Positions 42,708 through 51,608 of a stretch of DNA of 64,000 nt are shown in pieces. Below the pieces are notes generated by a model, which saw nothing but the letters and a program-made list of their open reading frames with translations, did no database searches and had not been told where the DNA came from. The translations under genes and the position numbers were made by a program. Position 1 is the first letter of the stretch. Each line of letters opens with the position of its first letter. Source of the DNA: Streptomyces sp. FIT100 (GTDB lineage Bacteria; Actinomycetota; Actinomycetes; Streptomycetales; Streptomycetaceae); NCBI RefSeq assembly GCF_024584805.1, contig NZ_CP075715.1, forward strand, positions 2,096,001 through 2,160,000, in the 5' to 3' direction.

Positions 42708-42956
42708 TCAGTCCTCCGTGTCCCCGCCTCGCTCCGTGTCCCCGCCTCGTGTCGCGTCGTGCCATCGGGGGTCGTTCTCCCACTCCAGGTTCCGCTCACG
42801 CGCCGTCTCCATCGCGTGCTCGGCCTCCGCGCGGGTGGCGTACGGGCCGAAGCGGTCCTTGGCGGGGCACTCGGGGCCCTCCTCGACCTTCTTGTGCTCC
42901 AGGCAGTAGTACCACTCACCCGGCTTGCCCACGGTGCGCTTCTTGAACAGGGCCAT
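42708..42956 (-). CDS. Small conserved hydrophilic protein
   Basis: 82 residues starting MALFKKRTVGKPGEWYYCLE with AAGGAG six bases before the ATG. The core HKKVEEGPECPAKDRFGPY has two Cys and a series of aromatic and charged residues; the acidic C-terminus repeats GGDTE. Typical of short, widely conserved streptomycete proteins of unknown function. It is divergent from map. Confidence 0.7.
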   Translation of the reverse strand: MALFKKRTVGKPGEWYYCLEHKKVEEGPECPAKDRFGPYATRAEAEHAMETARERNLEWENDPRWHDATRGGDTERGGDTED

Positions 42957-43001
42957 CGTCGGCTCCTTCCTCTGACGCCATGCTGCCCCACGGGGCCTCG
43001 A

Positions 43002-43007
43002 TAGACT
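43002..43007 (+). promoter_or_regulatory. map -10 element (leaderless start)
   Basis: TAGACT, last base 7 positions before the ATG of map, with no ribosome binding site between, so the mRNA is probably leaderless. No convincing -35. Confidence 0.4.
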
Positions 43008-43013
43008 CGCCGC

Positions 43014-43871
43014 ATGTCTGGCCAGTCACTGCTCGTACCAGGGGAGCTCTCTCCCACCCGCTCCGTCCCCGGAAACATCCGGCGCCCCGAATACGTCGGG
43101 AAGCCCGCGCCGACGCCGTACACCGGGCCGGAGATCCAGAACTCCGAGACGATCGAGAGCATGCGCATCGCCGGCCGTATCGCCGCACAGGCGATGGCGG
43201 AGGCGGCGAAGCTGATCGCGCCCGGGGTGACGACCGACGAACTGGACCGTGTGGCGCACGAGTTCATGTGCGACCACGGCGCGTACCCGTCGACGCTCGG
43301 CTACCGGGGCTTCCCGAAGTCGCTGTGCTCCTCGGTCAACGAGGTCATCTGCCACGGGATCCCCGACTCGACCGTGCTGCGCGACGGCGACATCGTGAAC
43401 CTGGACGTCACCGCGTACATCAACGGTGTGCACGGCGACAACAACGCCACCTACCTCTGCGGTGACGTGGACGAGGAGTCGAAGCTCCTGGTCGAGCGGG
43501 TGCGGGAGGCGCTGAACCGGGCCGTCAAGGCGGTCAGGCCGGGCCGCCAGATCAATGTCATCGGGCGGGTCATCGAGTCGTACGCGAAGCGCTTCGGCTA
43601 CGGCGTCGTGCGTGACTTCACCGGGCACGGCATCAATTCGTCGTTCCACTCGGGGCTGATCATCCCGCACTACGACAGCCCGCACGCGACGACCGTCATG
43701 CAGCCGGGGATGACCTTCACGATCGAGCCGATGCTGACGCTCGGCACGCACGAGTACGACATGTGGGACGACGGCTGGACCGTCGTGACGAAGGACCGGA
43801 AGCGGACCGCGCAGTTCGAGCACACGCTGGTGGTGACGGAGAGCGGGGCGGACATTCTCACGTTGCCCTGA
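43014..43871 (+). CDS. map: Methionine aminopeptidase, type I
   Basis: 285 residues. Removes the initiator methionine from nascent proteins. The five metal ligands are visible: Asp in [15 protein letters not shown] (two), His in GHGINSSFH, Glu in TIEPML and Glu in [25 protein letters not shown] precedes them. The N-terminal extension of about 40 residues ([20 protein letters not shown]) marks the SH3-motif-bearing actinobacterial MetAP1c type. Start at ATG 43014 with an appropriate -10 box for a leaderless mRNA. Confidence 0.96.
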   Translation: MSGQSLLVPGELSPTRSVPGNIRRPEYVGKPAPTPYTGPEIQNSETIESMRIAGRIAAQAMAEAAKLIAPGVTTDELDRVAHEFMCDHGAYPSTLGYRGFPKSLCSSVNEVICHGIPDSTVLRDGDIVNLDVTAYINGVHGDNNATYLCGDVDEESKLLVERVREALNRAVKAVRPGRQINVIGRVIESYAKRFGYGVVRDFTGHGINSSFHSGLIIPHYDSPHATTVMQPGMTFTIEPMLTLGTHEYDMWDDGWTVVTKDRKRTAQFEHTLVVTESGADILTLP

Positions 43872-43919
43872 CGCGGATCGCGGGTAGCGTTTTTACCGAC
43901 AGGTCGTCGGGAACCATTG

Positions 43920-43940
43920 ACTTAGGTAAGCCTAAGTAGC
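43920..43940. promoter_or_regulatory. Iron box (DmdR1/IdeR-type) upstream of heme oxygenase
   Basis: ACTTAGG-TAAG-CCTAAGT, a perfect inverted repeat with 7-bp arms; TTAGGTAAGCCTAA agrees well with the TTAGGTTAGSCTAACCTAA consensus. It lies 52 bp before the heme oxygenase start codon. Repression in iron-replete cells is expected. Confidence 0.75.
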
Positions 43941-43991
43941 AGGATCCTACTGGTTCCCCTCCCCATCGGTCCCGGTTCCCGGAGGTCCGCC

Positions 43992-44669
43992 TTGGACACG
44001 CTGGACACGCCCTTCTCGACCCTGATCCGCGTCGCGTCGCACGAGCAGCACACCGAGGCCGAAACCTCGACCTTCATGAGCGACCTGCTCGGGGGCCGGC
44101 TGGGCGTCGACGCCTACGCGCGCTACACGGAGCAGCTCTGGTTCGTGTACCGGGCGCTGGAGGACGCCGCCGACTCGCTCCGGGACGACCCCGTCGCCGG
44201 GCCCTTCATCCAGCCCGAGCTGTTCCGGACGCCCGAGCTGGAGCGCGACCTTGCGCATCTGCGGGGCGCGGACTGGCGCGACGGGCTGCGCCCGCTGCCC
44301 GCCACCACGGCGTACGCGGAGCGGGTGGCGGAATGCGCCCGCAGCTGGCCCGCGGGCTATGTGGCCCACCACTACACCCGGTATCTCGGCGACCTCTCCG
44401 GCGGGCAGATCATCCGCGACAAGGCCGAGCGGACCTGGGGCTTCGCCCGCAAGGGCGACGGCGTCCGGTTCTACGTCTTCGAGGGGATCGCCAACCCGGC
44501 GGCGTTCAAGCGGGGTTACCGGGAGCTGCTGGACCGGGTGAACGCGGACGACCTGGAGAAGCAGCGGATCATCGACGAGTGCAAGCGGGCCTTCGACTTC
44601 AACGGGGCCGTCTTCCGGGAGCTGGGGGCTGCCTGCGGTCCGGACAGGACGGGCCCGCTGAGCGCCTGA
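43992..44669 (+). CDS. hmuO: Heme oxygenase (biliverdin-producing)
   Basis: 225 residues. Opens heme to biliverdin, CO and Fe2+. SHEQHTEAETSTFM contains the proximal His, and YVAHHYTRYLGDLSGGQII is the family signature with the distal-helix glycines (GDLSGG). The TTG start is supported by GGAGG six bases upstream. It is single-gene, preceded by an iron box, and positioned to release iron from heme imported by HmuTUV. Confidence 0.95.
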   Translation: MDTLDTPFSTLIRVASHEQHTEAETSTFMSDLLGGRLGVDAYARYTEQLWFVYRALEDAADSLRDDPVAGPFIQPELFRTPELERDLAHLRGADWRDGLRPLPATTAYAERVAECARSWPAGYVAHHYTRYLGDLSGGQIIRDKAERTWGFARKGDGVRFYVFEGIANPAAFKRGYRELLDRVNADDLEKQRIIDECKRAFDFNGAVFRELGAACGPDRTGPLSA

Positions 44670-44699
44670 GCCCGCTCGCCCCTCTCACACGAGGCGCAC

Positions 44700-45356
44700 T
44701 CACACGAGGCGTACGCGGCCGCCGACCTCGATCGTGCCGTCGGGGCCGGGGGCCGTGAGGATCTGCGACCCCCGGCCCTGGACGATGTTCAGGGCCCGGC
44801 CCAGCTGCGCGGTGAGCAGCAGCGCCGCCGCGCCGGTCGCCTCGTCCTCATCAATCCTGTCGCCGCGCCCCGGGAACCCCCGTGCCCGGATCCGCCCTCC
44901 GGCCTCGTCCTCCCAGGCCCAGGCATACCTCCACTCCCCCGGCGGCGGCACGTCGAGCTCCTCGACATCCGCCGCCGACGCGTACTGCCGCAGGGTGCGC
45001 GGCGGCGCCCACTCGGCGCGCGCGGTGATCCAGGTGAACTCGCCGTCCTGGCGCACCCACACCTCGCCCGCCGGCGGGTGCACGACCTCCAGATCGAGCA
45101 GCCAGGCGACGCCGACGAGCGGATGCCCGGCGAACGGCAGCCGTGCGCCCGGGGTGTGGATGTCGACGACGCCCCGCTCGGGGTCGTCCACGAACACGGT
45201 CTCGCTGAAGCCGAGTTCGCGGGCAAGGGCCCGCCGCGACGCCTGGTCCGGGTGGGCACGTCCGTCGCGTACGACGCCGAGCTCGTTGCCGTGGCGGCCG
45301 TCCGGGCCGCAGAAGACGCGCAGGACGTCGATGCCGTGGGGTGGTTCTGCACTCAC
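44700..45356 (-). CDS. Short PhzF-family isomerase
   Basis: 218 residues. FCGPDGRHGNELGVVRDG carries the catalytic Glu of PhzF (GNELG), RLPFAGHPLVGVAWLL is the mirrored second-half motif, and DEATGAAALLLTAQLGR is the closing helix. Shorter than the usual 260-300 residues because inter-domain loops are missing. The GTG start at 45356 is uncertain, with only a weak AGAGG 16 bases upstream. No phenazine or other pathway is near; the substrate is unknown. It follows the htaA operon terminator. Confidence 0.82.
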   Translation of the reverse strand: MSAEPPHGIDVLRVFCGPDGRHGNELGVVRDGRAHPDQASRRALARELGFSETVFVDDPERGVVDIHTPGARLPFAGHPLVGVAWLLDLEVVHPPAGEVWVRQDGEFTWITARAEWAPPRTLRQYASAADVEELDVPPPGEWRYAWAWEDEAGGRIRARGFPGRGDRIDEDEATGAAALLLTAQLGRALNIVQGRGSQILTAPGPDGTIEVGGRVRLV

Positions 45357-45410
45357 GCGGGCATTCAAGCACCTCTTGACGGCGGGGAAGCGACGGGCAG
45401 GCGGCCGGAA

Positions 45411-45461
45411 GCGGCAGGGCCGCACCCGTGACCGTGGCGGTCGCGGGTGCGGCCCTGCCGC
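45411..45461 (-). terminator. Strong hairpin terminator of the htaA operon
   Basis: The 18-base arms GCGGCAGGGCCGCACCCG and CGGGTGCGGCCCTGCCGC pair perfectly around a 15-base loop, 14 bp downstream of the second htaA stop. One of the strongest stem-loops in the window. Confidence 0.85.
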
Positions 45462-45474
45462 ATGGGGTGCCGGG

Positions 45475-47052
45475 TCAGGACTGCGGGGCGGACTGCCTGC
45501 GGCGCACCGCGACGACCACGCCCGCACCGGCCGCGGCGACGGCGCCGGACGCGGCGAGGAGGGCGCCCGCGGGGAGTTCGGAGCCCGTCGAGGCCAGGCT
45601 GCCGCCGCCGGCGGAGCCGCCGACCGTACCGCCGCCGGTGGTGGTACCGGTGGTGCCTCCGGTGCTGCCGCCGGAGGACGAGCCGCCGGTGCCACCGCCG
45701 GTCGATCCACCGGTGCCGCCGGGCAGTTCGGCGTCCTCGTCGAGGGCGACGGACAGGGACACCTTGTCGAGCTCGGTGCCCGCCTCGTAGAAGCCGGCGA
45801 ACGCCTGCGCGCCGTCGGCCGTCAGGCTGGCCGGGACGTCGCTCAGAGTCACGACGCCGTCCTTCGCGCTGAGCTTGCCGTCCGGCAGGTCCAGCGAGGC
45901 GAGGGGAAGGTCCTCGAAGGTGGAGACCTTGTGGGTCTCGCGGTCCTTGCTGGACACGTCGGCGACGAGAGTGCCCTTGCCGTTCTTCACCTGGGTCTGC
46001 AGACCGCTGAGCTTCAGGTCCAGCACGTAGGTGCCGTCGGCCTCCTTGTGACCGAGGAAGCGGACCGAGCCGTCGAACTCCGCCGAGAGGTTCTGCTTGC
46101 CGGCGTCGAACGAGCCGCCGGCCTTGGTGAAGCGGTAGATCTCGCCGTTCCTGACGGCGCCGTCGGCGAGTTCGACCTTGCCGCCGGCGATCGGGCCGAC
46201 CACGTAGGTACGGAAGGACTCCTTGAGGCCCCAGTCGAGGTTGCCGTCGACGATCGTGCCGTCGGCGGGCGCGGACGGGGTGGTGGACGGGTCGTCCGTC
46301 GGCGACGGGGACGAGGACGGACTGCCGGTCGGCGACGGCGAGGACGAGGGACTGCCCGTGGGCGACGGGGACGAGGACGGGCTCCCGGTCGGTGACGGGG
46401 AGGGAGCGGCCGCCTTGACCGAGAGCGTCGCCGGGTCGAGCGCGGTGCCCGCCTGGTAGAAGCCGGCGAACGCCTCGGCGCCGTCGGCGGTCAGCTTGGC
46501 CGGGATGTTCGCGAGTACCGTCGCACCGCCCTCGCCCTGCCCCGGCGCGATGCCCGTGAGGTCGAGGTCCGCGATCACGGCGTCGTCCTTGGTGACGACC
46601 GTGCCGTCCATCTTCTTGCTCGTGAAGTCGGCGGTGACGGTGCCCGCGGTGGCTCCGGTGGCGACCTTGATGTCTCCCACCTTCACGTCCAGGACGCCGC
46701 CGTGGCCGAGGCAGTGGACGCTGCCCTTGAAGGCCGTCTCGGAGGCGTGCGTGGCGGTGTCGTAGGTGCCCTTGCCACCGGTGAAGGTGAAGACGCCGTT
46801 GCCCGCGGCCTGCGTGGCACCGTCCGCGACGCTGACGGAGCCGTGGGCGATGGGACCGGCGACGTACTTGCGGAAGGACTCCTTGAGGCCCCAGTCGAGC
46901 GTGCCGTCGACGATCTCCAGCTTCGGCGCGGCGGCCGGGGCCGCGGCGGAGCCGGCGGCGAGGGCCGGGAGGGCGGCGAATCCGGTGGCGCCGAGGGCGA
47001 CCGCGGTCGCTATGACGGCACCGAGTGCGACGGGGCGGCGTACTACTGCCAT
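45475..47052 (-). CDS. Sortase-anchored HtaA heme-binding surface protein
   Basis: 525 residues. Signal peptide (to about residue 33), then two HtaA domains, about 45-210 and 268-435, each beginning DWGLKESFR and containing GFY segments typical of the family; conserved Tyr/His are probable heme ligands. A Ser/Pro/Thr linker with 10-residue repeats (SPSPTGSPSS) separates them. The C-terminus has a Gly/Ser linker, LASTG at 486-490, a hydrophobic helix and RRR: an LAXTG sortase E-type signal. It should capture heme at the wall. Second gene of the htaA operon, 45 bp after the first. Confidence 0.92.
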   Translation of the reverse strand: MAVVRRPVALGAVIATAVALGATGFAALPALAAGSAAAPAAAPKLEIVDGTLDWGLKESFRKYVAGPIAHGSVSVADGATQAAGNGVFTFTGGKGTYDTATHASETAFKGSVHCLGHGGVLDVKVGDIKVATGATAGTVTADFTSKKMDGTVVTKDDAVIADLDLTGIAPGQGEGGATVLANIPAKLTADGAEAFAGFYQAGTALDPATLSVKAAAPSPSPTGSPSSSPSPTGSPSSSPSPTGSPSSSPSPTDDPSTTPSAPADGTIVDGNLDWGLKESFRTYVVGPIAGGKVELADGAVRNGEIYRFTKAGGSFDAGKQNLSAEFDGSVRFLGHKEADGTYVLDLKLSGLQTQVKNGKGTLVADVSSKDRETHKVSTFEDLPLASLDLPDGKLSAKDGVVTLSDVPASLTADGAQAFAGFYEAGTELDKVSLSVALDEDAELPGGTGGSTGGGTGGSSSGGSTGGTTGTTTGGGTVGGSAGGGSLASTGSELPAGALLAASGAVAAAGAGVVVAVRRRQSAPQS

Positions 47053-47097
47053 GGTCGGGGGTCTCCTTGTTCCTGATACGGGGGTGGCGTGGGGGGA

Positions 47098-48573
47098 TCA
47101 GTTCTCGTCGCCGGCGGCGACGGCCGGGTCGGGGCCGTCGGACGCGGGCGGAGAACCAGCGGTGTTCGCGCGGCGGCGCCGCAGGGCGACGTAGACCGCG
47201 GCGGCCGCGATGACGAGCAGCGCCGCGCCGGCCGCCGTGTACGTCCCCGCGAGGGAGGACGTCCCGGACGGGGCGGCGGCGTCCGTCTGCCCGGTGGGGT
47301 CTGCGGAGGGCTTGTCCGCCGTCGGCGACGCGGACGCGGTGGGCTCGCTGCCCAGGTCGGGCAGGGCCGGCAGGTGCGCCTTGGCGTCGACGGCGACGGC
47401 GAGCGAGATCGGGTCCATCTCCGTGCCCGCCCTGTAGAGGGAGTTGAAGGCCGTGGAGCCGCCTTCGGTCAGGGTCGCCGGGGCCTCGGTGAGCCGTGCG
47501 AGACCGCCCTTGGGCGCGAAGTCCCCGGCCACGAAGGTGATCAGGGGCACGGCCTTGGTGGTGGCACCCCCGGAGGTGACGTCGGCGCTCAGGGTGCCTT
47601 TGCCCTTCTCGACGCGGACGGAGACCTTGCCGAGGGTCAGGTCGAGGTCCTTGCCGGTGAAGCGCACACTGCCCGCGAAGTCGGCGTCGAGGGTCTGCTT
47701 CTCCGGGTCGTAGGAGCCCTTGCCCCGGGGGAAGCGGAACAGCGCGCCGCCGTCCTCGGCGCCGTCGGCGAGGGTCCACTTACCCTGCGCGATGGAGCCG
47801 GTGACGTACTCGCGGAAGGTGCGCCGCACGCCCCAGTCGACGGCCGCGTCACGGAACGCGCCCGGGCCCTTCTTCGCGTCCTTCCCGTCCTTCCCGCCCG
47901 CGTCGGCCGACGCGGAGGCGGAGGGCGTGGCGGAAGGGGTCCGCGTGGCGGCCGCGACGTCGACGGAGAGGCTCACCGGGTCGAGCGGGGTGCCGGCCGT
48001 GTAGTAGCCGGCGAAGGCGGTGGCGCCCTGGGCGGTCAGCGTCGCGGGCACGCCGGCCAGGGAGACCGGGCTGCCGCCGCCGCGCATGTCGATGCCGGAG
48101 AGGTCCAGATCGGCGAACGCGACCTGGTTGTAGGTCGTGAGTTTGCCGGTGCCCTTGGCCTTGCTGACCATGTCGACGTGGACCGTGCCCCGTCCGCCGG
48201 AGATCCGGACGGTGGGGCGGCTGATGCTCAGGTCGAGCTGGTGCGTGCCGTCGGGCTTCTTGTGGCCGGTGAAGTGGACGCCGCCGGAGAAGCCGGAGCG
48301 GAACGCGCCGGTCCCCGGGTCGTACGAGCCCGTGGCCGAGTGGAAGCGGAACTGGCTGCCGCCCACCGTCGCGGCCCCGCCCGTCAGACGCCAACTCCCG
48401 TTGGCTATGGGCCCGGTGATGTAGCTCTGGAACGAGGCTTTGATGCCCCAGTCGAGCCTGCCGCCCTGCACCGTCCGGCTCTCCGCGTGGGCCGCGGTGA
48501 CGGGCAGCAGGGCGCCGGCGAGCGCCGCGAGAAGCATCACGGCGAAGGCGCGGACCGGTCTGAAGGGCAGCAT
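47098..48573 (-). CDS. HtaA-domain heme-binding protein with membrane anchor
   Basis: 491 residues. Signal peptide ending TAAHA, HtaA domain 1 (LDWGIKASFQSYITGPIANG, about 38-200), an Ala/Thr/Ser linker with a Lys/Asp patch, HtaA domain 2 (VDWGVRRTFREYVTGSIAQG, about 245-400), a Pro/Thr-rich spacer, one C-terminal helix and RRRR. No LPXTG/LAXTG is visible, so it is probably membrane-anchored. It could relay heme from the wall-linked partner to HmuT. First gene of its operon, directly behind an iron box shared with hmuT. Confidence 0.92.
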   Translation of the reverse strand: MLPFRPVRAFAVMLLAALAGALLPVTAAHAESRTVQGGRLDWGIKASFQSYITGPIANGSWRLTGGAATVGGSQFRFHSATGSYDPGTGAFRSGFSGGVHFTGHKKPDGTHQLDLSISRPTVRISGGRGTVHVDMVSKAKGTGKLTTYNQVAFADLDLSGIDMRGGGSPVSLAGVPATLTAQGATAFAGYYTAGTPLDPVSLSVDVAAATRTPSATPSASASADAGGKDGKDAKKGPGAFRDAAVDWGVRRTFREYVTGSIAQGKWTLADGAEDGGALFRFPRGKGSYDPEKQTLDADFAGSVRFTGKDLDLTLGKVSVRVEKGKGTLSADVTSGGATTKAVPLITFVAGDFAPKGGLARLTEAPATLTEGGSTAFNSLYRAGTEMDPISLAVAVDAKAHLPALPDLGSEPTASASPTADKPSADPTGQTDAAAPSGTSSLAGTYTAAGAALLVIAAAAVYVALRRRRANTAGSPPASDGPDPAVAAGDEN

Positions 48574-48631
48574 GAGGTCACTCCGGACGAGAAGGAAAGC
48601 ACAGGCCGAACCAGGCCCGGGACCTGGAAAG

Positions 48632-48650
48632 TAAAGTAAGGCTAACCTAA
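48632..48650. promoter_or_regulatory. Iron box between htaA and hmuT
   Basis: TAAAGTAAGGCTAACCTAA matches 16 of 19 positions of the TTAGGTTAGGCTAACCTAA consensus. It lies 59 bp upstream of the htaA start and 125 bp upstream of hmuT, so one DmdR1 site may control both directions. Confidence 0.85.
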
Positions 48651-48774
48651 GCTACTCCCAGCCTGTGCCGGAACCCTTCCTCCACAGGAACCTCGAACGA
48701 TTCGCACACGGTCAACCGCGAATCACCTCACACAGCATGCCGGAGGGTCATATCCGGCATCAGGGACAGACAGG

Positions 48775-49812
48775 ATGGTCCACTCCGTGCGCACTTCACG
48801 CCTGGCAGGTGCACTCGTCTCCGTGCTCGCACTCGCCCTGACGGCCACCGGCTGCGGCGGAGGCGGCTCGGCGGACGCGCCGAAGCAGACACAGAAGCAG
48901 AGGGCAAGCGGGGCAGCCGCCCCCAACCGGCTCGAACCGCTGGGCTCCGCGCCCGAGCCGGCGATGCCGGTCACCGTGGACTCCGCGGACGGCCGGAAGG
49001 TCACCGTCACCTCGGCCGACCGGATCGTGCCGCTCACCGGTTCGCTCAACGAGATCGTCTTCACCCTCGGGCTCGGGGACCGGGTGGTCGCCCGCGACAT
49101 CACCGCCACGTTCGAACAGGCCGCGAAGCTGCCGGTGGTGACGCGCGCGCACGACGTCTCCGCCGAGAGCGTGCTCTCGCTGCGGCCCGGCATCGTCCTC
49201 GCCGAGACCACCACCGGCCCGGCCGAGGCGATCGGCCAGATACGCGACGCGGGCATCCCGCTCGTCGTGGTCGAGCCGGCGAAGAGCCTCGACGATGTCG
49301 GCCGGCGCATCGACCGGGTCGCGCAGATCCTCGGCGTCAAGGCCGCGGGCGCGGAGCTGAAGAAGCGTACGGAGGCCCGGATCGCCGCCGTCCAGAAGAC
49401 GATCCCGGCCCGTGCGGGCCGGGAGCCGCGCGTGGCCTTCCTCTACGTACGCGGCTCGGCGGCCGTCTATCTGATCGGCGGAGCGCAGTCCGGCGCCGTC
49501 TCCCTGCTGGAGGCCGCCGGAGCGGTGGACGCGGGCAAGGAGTCGGGCCTCGACAAGGACTTCACGCCCATCACCAGCGAAGCCCTCGCCAAGGCGGCGC
49601 CCGATGCCATTCTCGTGATGACGAAGGGGCTCCAGTCCGTGGGCGGCGTGGACGGCCTGGTGGAGATCCCGGGCGTCGCCCAGACCCCGGCGGGCATGAA
49701 CCGGCGCATCGTCTCGGTGGAGGACGGGGTGCTCCTCAACTACGGTCCGCGCACCGATCAGGTCCTCTCCGAGATCGTGTACCAGCTCTACGCGGACGGA
49801 AGCGACGCATGA
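48775..49812 (+). CDS. hmuT: Heme-binding lipoprotein HmuT
   Basis: 345 residues. Lipoprotein signal with lipobox LTATGC (Cys27), then a class III (FecB/BtuF-type) binding fold: LNEIVFTLGLGDRVVARDIT, VLSLRPGIVLAETTTGP and VEIPGVAQTPAGMNRRIVSV. The ATG has AGGGA eight bases upstream; a GTG at 48787 is an alternative. Its stop overlaps the start of hmuU (ATGA). It should accept heme from HtaA proteins and hand it to HmuUV. Confidence 0.93.
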   Translation: MVHSVRTSRLAGALVSVLALALTATGCGGGGSADAPKQTQKQRASGAAAPNRLEPLGSAPEPAMPVTVDSADGRKVTVTSADRIVPLTGSLNEIVFTLGLGDRVVARDITATFEQAAKLPVVTRAHDVSAESVLSLRPGIVLAETTTGPAEAIGQIRDAGIPLVVVEPAKSLDDVGRRIDRVAQILGVKAAGAELKKRTEARIAAVQKTIPARAGREPRVAFLYVRGSAAVYLIGGAQSGAVSLLEAAGAVDAGKESGLDKDFTPITSEALAKAAPDAILVMTKGLQSVGGVDGLVEIPGVAQTPAGMNRRIVSVEDGVLLNYGPRTDQVLSEIVYQLYADGSDA

Positions 49813-51575
49813 CCACCACGCCCGCGCGCCCGACGCCCGCGTCGGCGTCCGCCCCCGCTCCCGGCACCGGCACCGATCCCGGCTCCGACCCGGACACGGC
49901 AACCGCCCCGGATCCCAGCTCCGTGCCCGACTCCGGCTCCGTGCCCGACTCCGGCCCCGACTCCGTGCCCATCTCCGACTCCGACTCCGTGCCCGGCCAC
50001 GGCCCGGACACCGCAACCGCCCCCGATCCCGGCTCCCGCTCCGTGCCCGGCCCCGACTCCGGCCCCGACACCGGCTCCGGCTCCGGCTCCGGCTCCGCAA
50101 CCGGCCCCGATCCCAGCTCCCTGCCCGGCTCCGGCCCCGACTCCGACACCGGCTCCGGCTCCGCAACCGGCCCCGGCCGGACGGCCGTTCGTGTGACGCC
50201 GACCGGCCACGGCCCGGACACCGCAGCCGCCCCCGATCCCAGCTCCCTGCCCGGCTCCGGCCCCGGCTCCCGCTCCGTGCCCGGCTCCCGCTCCGTGCCC
50301 GGCTCCCGCTCCGTGCCCGGCTCCCGCTCCGTGCCCGGCTCCGGCTCCGGCTCCGGCTCCGACACCGCAACCGGCCCCGGCCGGACGGCCGTTCGTGTGA
50401 CGCCGACCGGCCCTGTGACACCGGCAGCCCTCGTGACGCCGGCCGGTCCCGGATCCGCCGCGGGCGAACCCGCGGCGGTGCCCGCGGTGCCGGCCCCGAG
50501 GGACTCGGTGCCCGGCAAGGACACCGATCGTGCCGCCGACGGCGGCCGGCGCAGCACCGCATGGCTGCTGACGGCCGGGCTGCTGATCGCGCTCGGCGTC
50601 GCCTGCCTGCTCTCGGCCGGCATCGGCGCGTACCGGATCCCCCTGGACGACATCCTCGCCTCCGTGGGAAACCGGCTCGGGCTCGGCGGCCACGCCCTCG
50701 ACCGGGTCGGCGAGAGCGTCCTGTGGAACGTCCGCCTCCCGCGGGTCGTCCTCGCCCTGGTCGTCGGCGCCTCGCTCGGTTGCGCGGGCGCACTGATGCA
50801 GGGGGTGTTCGGCAACCCGCTGGCCGAGCCCGGCGTCATCGGGATCTCCTCGGGCGCGGCCGTCGGAGCGGTCGCCGCGATCGCGCTCGGGCTGAGCTTC
50901 TTCGGCAACTGGACCATCACCGTCTGCGCGTTCGTCGCCGGACTGGTGACCGTACTGCTCGTCTACGCGCTCTCCCGCTCGGGCGGCCGGGCCGAGGTCG
51001 TCACCCTGATCCTCACGGGCATCGCCGTCAACGCCTTCGCCGGTGCCCTGATCGGCCTGTTCATCTTCTTCGCGGACAACGCGCAGATCACCCAGATCAC
51101 CTTCTGGCAGCTCGGCTCGCTGGCGCAGGCCACCTGGCCGAAGGTGCTGGCGGTCCTGCCGCCCGCCGCGATCGGGCTGCTCGTCGCACCGCTGTACGCG
51201 CGCAAGCTGGACCTGCTCGCGCTCGGCGAACGACCCGCCCGCCACCTGGGCGTGGACGTGGGGCGGCTGCGCCTGGTGCTGATCCTGGTGGTCGCCCTGC
51301 TCACCGCCGCGGCCGTCGCGGTGGCGGGCATCATCACATTCGTGGGCCTGCTGGTCCCGCACCTGCTGCGGATGGCCAACGGCCCCGGCCACCGCTTCCT
51401 GGTGCCGGGCAGCGCGCTCGGCGGCGCCCTGGTCCTGGTCGTGGGCGACCTCGCGGCCCGCACGACGGCAGCGCCTGCGGAGCTCCCGCTCGGCGTCCTG
51501 ACGGCGCTCTTCGGCAGCCCGTTCTTCTTCTGGCTCCTGCGCCGCACACGCCGCCGCCAGGGCGGCTGGGCGTGA
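49809..51575 (+). CDS. hmuU: Heme ABC permease HmuU with long repeat-rich N-terminal extension
   Basis: 588 residues. The last ~340 are a normal FecCD permease: WNVRLPRVVLALVVGASLGC, GVFGNPLAEPGVIGISSGAA, LALGERPARHLGVDVGRLRL and GLLVPHLLRMANGPGHRFLV. The first ~250 are Pro/Gly/Ser/Asp/Thr-rich, built from short repeats (GSRSVP four times, PDPSS, TGPGRTAVRVTPTG twice). I know no such extension in the family; it would face the cytoplasm. The start overlaps the hmuT stop, which argues the extension is translated, though an internal start nearer 50500 is possible. Confidence 0.9.
   Translation: MTTTPARPTPASASAPAPGTGTDPGSDPDTATAPDPSSVPDSGSVPDSGPDSVPISDSDSVPGHGPDTATAPDPGSRSVPGPDSGPDTGSGSGSGSATGPDPSSLPGSGPDSDTGSGSATGPGRTAVRVTPTGHGPDTAAAPDPSSLPGSGPGSRSVPGSRSVPGSRSVPGSRSVPGSGSGSGSDTATGPGRTAVRVTPTGPVTPAALVTPAGPGSAAGEPAAVPAVPAPRDSVPGKDTDRAADGGRRSTAWLLTAGLLIALGVACLLSAGIGAYRIPLDDILASVGNRLGLGGHALDRVGESVLWNVRLPRVVLALVVGASLGCAGALMQGVFGNPLAEPGVIGISSGAAVGAVAAIALGLSFFGNWTITVCAFVAGLVTVLLVYALSRSGGRAEVVTLILTGIAVNAFAGALIGLFIFFADNAQITQITFWQLGSLAQATWPKVLAVLPPAAIGLLVAPLYARKLDLLALGERPARHLGVDVGRLRLVLILVVALLTAAAVAVAGIITFVGLLVPHLLRMANGPGHRFLVPGSALGGALVLVVGDLAARTTAAPAELPLGVLTALFGSPFFFWLLRRTRRRQGGWA
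50161..50412. repeat. In-frame DNA repeats within hmuU
   Basis: A perfect 48-bp direct repeat (50161-50208 and 50365-50412, 204 bp apart, a multiple of three) brackets four tandem copies of the 18-mer GGCTCCCGCTCCGTGCCC at 50265-50336. Looser GGCTCC and CCCGAC repeats extend from about 49860. All spacings keep the reading frame. Confidence 0.9.
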
Positions 51576-51608
51576 TGTCGTGAACCCGGTGGACCAAGGC
51601 GGTTACGC

